Origin: Gracilibacillus massiliensis
GTDB lineage: Bacteria; Bacillota; Bacilli; Bacillales; Amphibacillaceae
Reading direction: 5' to 3'
Length of the DNA stretch: 64,000 nucleotides
NCBI RefSeq assembly: GCF_001458115.1
Contig: NZ_CZRP01000013.1
Location: forward strand, 186,001-250,000
Shown here: piece after piece, positions 58,316-64,000 of the stretch
How positions within the stretch are numbered: the first letter of the stretch is position 1
How the letters are laid out: every line of letters begins with the position of its first letter
Made by a program: the position numbers and the translations under genes
The notes under the pieces: generated by a model
Database searches by the model: none
The model's input: the letters and a program-made list of their open reading frames with translations, nothing else
Told to the model about the DNA's origin: nothing

Positions 58316-58329
58316 ATAAAACGCTTTCA
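58316..58329 (-). promoter_or_regulatory. CcpA (cre) site upstream of the receptor-kinase-regulator operon
   Basis: On the minus strand TGAAAGCGTTTTAT, close to the cre consensus, lies about 107 bases before the receptor start near TATACT-like -10 sequences. The remaining spacer to 58535 shows nothing else I can support. Confidence 0.6.
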
Positions 58330-58535
58330 CACAATATCAACATCCCTCACCACATGTAGATAGATATCAAGGCATGAATAATTTCACGATAGAACTATCT
58401 CCAGCTCCAGATAACTTCTTTACTAAAGCACAGAGTCCGAGTTGAATAGCGATGACAAAGGAAATCTACTTTTTTATGTATGTACTTATTATTAATTGAG
58501 ACACTACTAATAAAAGCTTAAGAGGAGTGTTTCCA

Positions 58536-59393
58536 TTGGCAAATAAACAAAAAGAAGTGTTACCGAAGCAACATCAGGATCGTCAACCAGGATTTGAATA
58601 CAAAATGAATCCTCTCCCTGCCTGTACGAACCTCAATTATCAGGGAAGCAATAAATTAAAAGACAAGGTTGCCATCATTTCAGGTGGTGATAGCGGTATT
58701 GGTCGTTCAGTTGCAATTCATTTTGCAAAAGAAGGAGCACATATTGCCATTATTTACTTGGATGAAGATCAAGATGCCAATGATACAAAAAAGATGGTAG
58801 AAACAGAAGGAGTTTCCTGCAGTTTATTTAGAGGTGATATATCTGATAGTACCTTTTGTAACGAGGTGGTAGAAAAAGTACTTGCTGAACACGCTAAACT
58901 AGATATTTTGGTTAACAATGCCGCGGTCCAATATCCACAACAGGATTTCTTAAAAATTACTGATGATCAATTAGAACGAACATTCCGCGTTAACATTTTT
59001 TCTTATTTTTATTTAACCCGTGCTGCGCTTCCCCATTTAAAACAAGGAAGTGCTATCATTAATACATCGTCGATCACCGCCTATAAAGGTAGTGAAAACC
59101 TAATTGATTATTCAAGTACGAAAGGTGCCATTACAACATTTACTAAATCACTCGCAAAAGCAGTAGTTTCACAAGGAATCCGAGTAAACAGTGTGGCACC
59201 TGGGCCCATTTGGACACCGCTTATTCCTGCCAGTTTTGATGAAAATCAAGTTGCTACTTTCGGATCTGATACGGAAATGGGCCGACCAGGCGAGTCAAGT
59301 GAAGTCGCCCCAGCATATGTTTATCTAGCGAGTAATGATGCCAGTTATGTGACAGGACAGACCATTCATGTCAATGGTGGACAAATAATTTAA
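58536..59393 (+). CDS. short-chain dehydrogenase (YhxC/YhdF-like)
   Basis: TTG 58536, 8 bases after AGGAG, gives 285 residues. It has an extended N-terminus (LPKQHQDRQPGFEYKMNPLP) found in the YhxC/YhdF stress-type SDRs. The Rossmann motif is SGGDSGIGRSVAIHFAKEGA, then VNNAAVQYPQ, the catalytic YSSTKGAI (Tyr-x3-Lys) and SVAPGPIWTPLIP. Substrate unknown. Monocistronic. Confidence 0.9.
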   Translation: MANKQKEVLPKQHQDRQPGFEYKMNPLPACTNLNYQGSNKLKDKVAIISGGDSGIGRSVAIHFAKEGAHIAIIYLDEDQDANDTKKMVETEGVSCSLFRGDISDSTFCNEVVEKVLAEHAKLDILVNNAAVQYPQQDFLKITDDQLERTFRVNIFSYFYLTRAALPHLKQGSAIINTSSITAYKGSENLIDYSSTKGAITTFTKSLAKAVVSQGIRVNSVAPGPIWTPLIPASFDENQVATFGSDTEMGRPGESSEVAPAYVYLASNDASYVTGQTIHVNGGQII

Positions 59394-59457
59394 TTTACAC
59401 AGTTATATTAAGCAGGAGAATGCGTTATTTACATTTTTGCATTTCTTCTGTTTTTTG

Positions 59458-59661
59458 TTAATACATCGTTCCTTTAAACTTTTCAGGTTTCTTTACATAA
59501 CCTTCAATAATATAACCACATTTTGTACAAATAATATATTCGATATCTGATCCAAAACTCATTTTATTAACCGGATGCAATGCTGCATATCCGTTTTGTT
59601 TACCTTTACCTAAATCGCTGCTACCGCACTTTGGACATAACGTTTCTTGGTTTTGATACAT
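59458..59661 (-). CDS. small zinc-ribbon protein
   Basis: A 67-residue protein with CPKCGSSDLG and CTKCGYIIEGYV, forming a four-Cys zinc ribbon. Ribosome site AAAGGAGC is well placed. Such proteins are sometimes labelled TFIIB-like in databases, but nothing here shows a transcription role. It converges on the SDR gene. Confidence 0.8.
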   Translation of the reverse strand: MYQNQETLCPKCGSSDLGKGKQNGYAALHPVNKMSFGSDIEYIICTKCGYIIEGYVKKPEKFKGTMY

Positions 59662-59837
59662 GAAGGAAGCTCCTTTTCCATTAAGTTATACTCCAACTTA
59701 CGATCTAAGCCAATGATTGGTTTCAAAGTATTCTATTACATTTTCACTTTTTCTTTCAATTCCCCGTTTCCTTTTTCATAAATTTGGTGTAAAGTATTAT
59801 TTTTACAGATACTAATTATTTTGGGAGAAGGATCTCA

Positions 59838-61187
59838 ATGAAACAGACAGATACGAAAAAGTTAAGTTTATTCACCTTAACTTGGCCTATATTTATAGAA
59901 ATTTTATTGCATATGTTAATGGGAAATGCAGATACGTTGATGCTTAGCCAATACTCCGATCATTCGGTGGCAGCGGTAGGGGTGTCAAACCAAGTAATAT
60001 CAGTGGTGATTGTCATGTTTGGTTTTGTGGCAGCAGGCGCATCCATCCTTGTGGCACAAAATTTAGGTGCTGAGCAGTCGAAAACCGCAGGAGAAATTGC
60101 CGTTACCTCGATAAGTTTAAATCTTTGGTTCTCCTTGGCGTTAAGTATACTATTATTTGTATTCAGCGATTTTATATTAAACCTAATGGACTTACCAAAA
60201 GAACTAATGGGAGAAGCCTCTACCTATATGAATATTGTGGGGGGTTTCATTTTTGTTCAAGCATTGATCATGACTGTTTCTGCAATCTTGCGCAGTTATG
60301 GATTCACCAAAGATACGATGTATGTCACGATTGGCATGAATATTCTTAATGTGATTGGTAACTATTTTGTTATTTTCGGCCCATTCGGCTTACCCATTTT
60401 AGGTGTAGAAGGTGTAGCATATGTAACGATGTTTAGTCGATTTATCGGTTTTATTATTCTCATTTTTATATTAGTATGGCGCAGCAATCGACAATTGTCA
60501 TTTAATTCTTTCTTCCGATATAAAAAAGCCCATGTCCAGGATTTGTTACAAATTGGTGTGCCCTCTGCTGGGGAACAGCTATCCTATAACACAAGTCAAA
60601 TGGCGATTACTTATTTTATTGCACAGATGGGCACTTTAGCAATTACCACAAAAGTATATGTCCAGAATCTGATGATGTTCATTCTATTATTTTCGATTGC
60701 AATCGGACAAGGTACACAAATTATAATTGGCCATATGATTGGTGCCGGAGATATTGAAAAGGCCTATAAAAGATGTATAAAGAGTCTAAAAATTGCGATT
60801 TTGATAGGTACCATCATGGCGATTGTCTTTTATAGCTTTAGTTCGACATTACTTGGTATTTTTACAGATGATCCTACCATTATTGAAAAAGGAATGTTCT
60901 TATTACTCATCACCATTATTTTAGAACCAGGGCGAGCATTTAACTTAGTAGTCATTAATTCCTTAAGAGCGGCTGGTGATGTTAAATTTCCTGTCTTTAT
61001 TGGGATTGCATCAATGTGGGGAATTAGTGTGACATTTGCTTGGTTCTTCGGTATTTTCTTAGAATTAGGCTTGTTTGGTGTATGGATCGCTTTTATTGCG
61101 GACGAATGGTTACGAGGTATTTTGATGCTTAGAAGATGGCGGTCTAAAATCTGGGTACGAAAAGCCTTTGTAAAAAAAGAATCCTAA
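59838..61187 (+). CDS. MATE family efflux transporter (possibly YisQ)
   Basis: The 449-residue protein has twelve membrane segments and the MATE phrases TLTWPIFIEILLHMLMGNADTL (named by its ends TLTWP and MGNAD), VAAVGVSNQV, and FRYKKAHVQDLLQIGVPSAG in the second half. MATE pumps export organic cations with Na+ or H+. An asnB/asnO-like gene and a MATE gene (yisQ) are also near each other in B. subtilis, so YisQ is a reasonable guess. Ends with a bidirectional terminator. Confidence 0.9.
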   Translation: MKQTDTKKLSLFTLTWPIFIEILLHMLMGNADTLMLSQYSDHSVAAVGVSNQVISVVIVMFGFVAAGASILVAQNLGAEQSKTAGEIAVTSISLNLWFSLALSILLFVFSDFILNLMDLPKELMGEASTYMNIVGGFIFVQALIMTVSAILRSYGFTKDTMYVTIGMNILNVIGNYFVIFGPFGLPILGVEGVAYVTMFSRFIGFIILIFILVWRSNRQLSFNSFFRYKKAHVQDLLQIGVPSAGEQLSYNTSQMAITYFIAQMGTLAITTKVYVQNLMMFILLFSIAIGQGTQIIIGHMIGAGDIEKAYKRCIKSLKIAILIGTIMAIVFYSFSSTLLGIFTDDPTIIEKGMFLLLITIILEPGRAFNLVVINSLRAAGDVKFPVFIGIASMWGISVTFAWFFGIFLELGLFGVWIAFIADEWLRGILMLRRWRSKIWVRKAFVKKES

Positions 61188-61259
61188 GATTTTAGTATTA
61201 GAAAAGCTTGGTATTCACCTCTTTTTTAGTAAAAAAGCTATTTATTCCTGCTAAGGTAC

Positions 61260-61298
61260 AAAAAAAGCAACGAGCAACTATGCTCGATGCTTTTTTTA
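61260..61298. terminator. bidirectional terminator
   Basis: AAAAAAGCA-CGAGCA pairs with TGCTCG-TGCTTTTTT, flanked by A- and T-tracts, between the convergent MATE and GH13-like genes. Confidence 0.92.
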
Positions 61299-62717
61299 AT
61301 CCTTTTCATTCCGCATTTTTCTATTTTTCACTCCTACTGCCACAATAAAAGCAATGAAGCCCCCTAATATAACAACAACCATCGAAATAAAGAACCAATT
61401 GAAACCAGTATCCTCTTCTAAGATAAAGATATTACTTGTTTCACGTTCTAGAATAATTTTATGTGTGCCATCATTTTGTACTCGAACAATATTATCCTCT
61501 AACAAACCTCTCAACTGCATGTCTTCCCCTATTTCTTCTAAACTAGCGACTTTTGTTTCTATATCATTATTAATCGCAACATACATCGTTTGATTTTGGT
61601 CACTTCTTTTATAAACCGTCATTGCTCCTGCTTGTGCTATTAATTCCATATCTCCCTGCTTTAGTGCAGTCGAACTTTCACGAATTTCTGCTAACTTCTC
61701 TAAATGTTGAACAAGTTCCTCATCCTCTTTATTGAGGTCAGCCATTCGATGATCTGGCTCTGCTACTCCATTGTCCATTGGCACTTCGACACCTTGATAA
61801 ACAAAGGGTGCTCCTGGTAATGTATATAAAAGTGTAGACGCTAACTTCCACCTTGTTACCGGATTAAATCCTGCCTGCACACTCTCATGTGAAAATCGTG
61901 GAGTTAATACTGATTCCATGTAATGTACTCCGGTATTTTCAGTGTTTATCAAAGTTTCTAAAGATTCACCAGGCTGTTTTAAGACATCAACGGCTTGTTT
62001 TTGAAAAGCATGCTGCATCCCATCCATACTTTCGTTTCCATCTAAAATAACAACTGCTTGTTCATTTTCAGACTGCACACGTTGACGAAGCTGTTCGATA
62101 AAGTCATTAGGTGTCTGTTCATTGACGTAAAAATGAAATCCATCAATATTTGCAGTCTTCATCCAATATACAACTGTTTCCAAAAAATATTGTTGCACTT
62201 CTTGATTATTCAAATCGAGAGCTGGCAACTCTTGTCCTAATTGATTTTTAGTAGGCTCCATCACCCAATCCGTTCCTTGATCCGCCCAATTATGAGCTTG
62301 TGCCACATTAGTTAAGGGAAAATCCATGATTACTTTCATCTCAATTTCATGTGCTTGTGTAACTAATTGTTGTAAATCTGCTATATCTCCAAATTGTGGA
62401 TCTACACTCTGATGCTCGATTGGATCAAATCCATGATATGACTTAGCGACCATAATCGGACTAAGATTAATGGTTGAAATACCTAGTTCATTTAGGCTTG
62501 GAATCTTTTCTGTAATCCCTTGCAAATCCCCGCCATGGTATGCCTCATCATTTTCAATATCTATCTCAATATCATTTTCATTATTTCCATTCACATATCG
62601 ATCTACCAAAATATAATAGATTCTCTCATTTATTTGCTCTTCTGCCATCACGTTTACTGTTGGAAGTATGAAAAGTAATAACAGAATCAAAGGAATTCCT
62701 TTTCTTATGTAATGCAT
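61296..62717 (-). CDS. membrane-anchored GH13 (alpha-amylase-like) protein lacking catalytic residues
   Basis: The 473-residue protein has a signal peptide (cleavage after VMA, residue 25), a GH13 barrel start (ERIYYILVDRYVNGN, HGGDLQGITEKI) and a C-terminal membrane helix (about 443-463) with a basic tail, so it is anchored outside the cell. By eye the four conserved GH13 regions have decayed. Region II reads GFHFYVNE, with Tyr197 at the nucleophile Asp. Region III has GNES in place of GE. Region IV has SVLTPR in place of NHDTPR. Region I ends TN rather than NH. It is probably a non-hydrolytic glucan-binding protein. Size is slightly below active amylases. Confidence 0.85.
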   Translation of the reverse strand: MHYIRKGIPLILLLLFILPTVNVMAEEQINERIYYILVDRYVNGNNENDIEIDIENDEAYHGGDLQGITEKIPSLNELGISTINLSPIMVAKSYHGFDPIEHQSVDPQFGDIADLQQLVTQAHEIEMKVIMDFPLTNVAQAHNWADQGTDWVMEPTKNQLGQELPALDLNNQEVQQYFLETVVYWMKTANIDGFHFYVNEQTPNDFIEQLRQRVQSENEQAVVILDGNESMDGMQHAFQKQAVDVLKQPGESLETLINTENTGVHYMESVLTPRFSHESVQAGFNPVTRWKLASTLLYTLPGAPFVYQGVEVPMDNGVAEPDHRMADLNKEDEELVQHLEKLAEIRESSTALKQGDMELIAQAGAMTVYKRSDQNQTMYVAINNDIETKVASLEEIGEDMQLRGLLEDNIVRVQNDGTHKIILERETSNIFILEEDTGFNWFFISMVVVILGGFIAFIVAVGVKNRKMRNEKD

Positions 62718-62852
62718 AATTATCTCCTTTTCTTAAACATATTCGTCTTCTATTATCCTAGACATCGAATAATTGTCAAATACCTGCATTGCAAATTAGT
62801 ATGAAATTTTTGTGACGAATCCATAAAGATAGCATCAGTATGATTAAAAAGA

Positions 62853-62880
62853 AAAATCCCTATCCTTTTTAAGATAGAGA
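62853..62880 (-). terminator. terminator overlapping the end of the two-helix membrane protein
   Basis: On the minus strand TCTCTATC pairs with GATAGGGA (one G-T) around TTAAAAAG and is followed by TTTTTC. The stop codon is inside the left arm. Confidence 0.65.
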
Positions 62881-63315
62881 ATTTAAATATGCTTTCTTAA
62901 TATTCACTCTAAACCTATATAATACGATTAATACACCTAAAAATATAATTGGAATTACATAAGGGAATAGATTTTTCCAATAAAAGAAAACACTTTTTTG
63001 ATAAATAGCTTTTAAATAGCTCCCATTATCTTTTATACTGATCGCATCCTCCACAGGCACTCTACTTATTTTGTAATAGGTGGTACCTATTGGATAACGG
63101 TTCGATATATTTTCCTGATAATTATCCGTTTGATTTGCAATTGCCGTTACCTGACCGATTGATGCCTCTATATCGATTTCTGGCAATCTTTCCTCCGTAA
63201 CTTGGTACATGCGCCCTTCCATCGTGACAAAATCATATTCCCATTCAACTAAAAATATAGAAATGGATAAACTAATTAGTAAAAAAAGCAACAAGCTAAC
63301 GAAAACTTTTTTCAT
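62869..63315 (-). CDS. membrane protein of unknown function, two membrane helices
   Basis: About 148 residues from ATG 63315 (GTG 63324 is the other option; both ribosome sites are weak). An N-terminal helix (VFVSLLLFLLISLSISIFLV), an external domain of about 85 residues (ITDNYQ-like polar region with YPIGTTYYKISRVPVEDAIS), then a C-terminal helix (YVIPIIFLGVLIVLYRF) and a basic tail. I do not recognise the family. Confidence 0.7.
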   Translation of the reverse strand: MKKVFVSLLLFLLISLSISIFLVEWEYDFVTMEGRMYQVTEERLPEIDIEASIGQVTAIANQTDNYQENISNRYPIGTTYYKISRVPVEDAISIKDNGSYLKAIYQKSVFFYWKNLFPYVIPIIFLGVLIVLYRFRVNIKKAYLNSLS

Positions 63316-63354
63316 AACGGTCACTACTTTCGTCCATTTTGAGCTGGTATTTCC

Positions 63355-64000
63355 TCAGATATCAATTTTTATATTATATTCTTTTAGCCAATAATCAATT
63401 TGGGCTAAATGGGCAAGAAGCTGTGGTCCTGTCATTAATTGGCCAAACCACGGGTTCTGAATATTGGCAGCTTTTTGATTTACCAAGTCTCTCACTAAGG
63501 AACGATCCAATATATCAAATAGTCGTGCGTCTTTATCGTTTAGAATGTTGTCCATCCACTCCGTCACAAATCGAGTGTATACAGGGTGGTGTGTTTTAGG
63601 ATATGGACTTTTTTTCCGGTACAAGACTTCGTTCGGCAAAATGTCTTCTAATGCTTTTCGTAAAATACCTTTTTCCCGATTTCCATGTGTTTTTATTTCC
63701 CAGGGAATATTCCAAACATATTCCACTAATAAATGGTCACTAAATGGCACACGTGCCTCAAAACTAGCCCCCATACTCATACGATCTTTACGATCCAACA
63801 ATGTTGGCATAAACCAGTGCATATTCAAGTAAAACATTTGCCTTCTTGCCGTTGCTGCTGCATCTTCTCCGTCCAATAAAGGAGTTTCCTGAATCGTTGC
63901 ATGATATCTATTTTTTGCATATCCTGCTAAATCTAACTTTTTACTCATTTCGCCACGTAATAATCCTTGACGGACTTCGGAAGATCGAATCCAAGGAAAG
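63355..64000 (-). CDS. asparagine synthetase (glutamine-hydrolysing), C-terminal part, cut by window edge
   Basis: The reading frame is open to the window edge; about 215 C-terminal residues are visible. They start WIRSSEVRQGLLRGEMSKKL and contain the synthetase-domain phrases LNMHWFMPTLLDRKDRMSMG and ASFEARVPFSDHLLVEYVWN, typical of the AsnB family. The ATG at 63948 is internal. The enzyme makes asparagine from aspartate with glutamine-derived ammonia; the N-terminal amidotransferase part lies outside. AsnO/YisO is a likely counterpart, given the nearby MATE gene. Confidence 0.92.
   Translation of the reverse strand, partial: FPWIRSSEVRQGLLRGEMSKKLDLAGYAKNRYHATIQETPLLDGEDAAATARRQMFYLNMHWFMPTLLDRKDRMSMGASFEARVPFSDHLLVEYVWNIPWEIKTHGNREKGILRKALEDILPNEVLYRKKSPYPKTHHPVYTRFVTEWMDNILNDKDARLFDILDRSLVRDLVNQKAANIQNPWFGQLMTGPQLLAHLAQIDYWLKEYNIKIDI

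Noticed and set aside
63355-63948. A complete short gene starting at ATG 63948
   Set aside because: The frame stays open to the window edge with continuing asparagine-synthetase-like sequence, so the ATG is internal.

Overview
The window is low-GC Firmicute chromosome with strong AGGAGG-type ribosome binding sites, frequent TTG/GTG starts, a tryptophanyl-tRNA synthetase T-box, spore-coat genes and Spx/MecA/YjbH regulators. Gene content and order match the B. subtilis yjb/yja region (cotZ-cotO-fabI, yjbQ, prpE, rluD-like yjbO, nadK, relQ, yjbK, yjbI, yjbH, pepF, coiA, mecA, spx, yjbC, oppABCDF, trpS, yjbA, fabF-fabH, med, yjzD) followed by part of the yit region (yitW, yitV, yitU, yitT, degV/yitS). 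This points to an endospore-forming Bacillaceae. The BCCT osmolyte transporter and AT-rich spacers suggest the halotolerant Oceanobacillus/Virgibacillus/Gracilibacillus group, but that placement is inference. No rRNA, tRNA, phage, transposase or CRISPR array was seen.

Layout. 0-6 kb: a DUF421 membrane protein, a spore-coat patch (small acidic protein, CotO, CotZ), a BCCT transporter and a DUF393 protein. 6-12.5 kb: FabI, a CPA2 antiporter and MgtE on the minus strand, then a RodA/FtsW protein and PrpE on the plus strand. 13-18 kb: RluD-type pseudouridine synthase, NAD kinase and RelQ on minus; YjbK, truncated globin YjbI and the Spx adaptor YjbH on plus. 18-27 kb: PepF, CoiA, an MFS exporter, MecA, Spx, a GNAT protein and a DUF4015 glycosidase-like secreted protein. 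27-41 kb: the Opp oligopeptide transporter, trpS behind its T-box, YjbA, the fabH-fabF operon and Med. 42-49.6 kb: YjzD, UppP, a SufT/YitW protein, an esterase, a HAD phosphatase, an Nfu-N protein, a BsuPI lipoprotein, YitT and DegV. 49.7-58.2 kb: a sugar (probably xylose) ABC transporter xylFGH with its own extracellular receptor, LytS/YesM-type kinase and YesN-type regulator. 58.5-64 kb: an SDR, a zinc ribbon, a MATE exporter, a membrane-anchored GH13-like protein that has lost its catalytic residues, and the 3' part of an asparagine synthetase gene.

How the genes work together. Fatty-acid synthesis (fabI, fabH-fabF) is tied by two FapR-like operators 32 kb apart. Spx, its adaptor YjbH and MecA form a ClpXP/ClpCP proteolysis theme; MecA, CoiA, Med and Opp also touch competence. 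The xyl block looks self-regulated, with CcpA boxes before both the transporter and the sensor operon, and transcription attenuators between the binding-protein and membrane/ATPase genes in both ABC systems.

The most unusual signal is a family of non-coding interspersed elements (seven loci plus a fragment, about 0.24-0.7 kb each) built from two inverted hairpin units around a polar centre. Hairpin arms differ between copies but change together so that pairing is kept. Every copy sits just beyond the 3' end of a gene.
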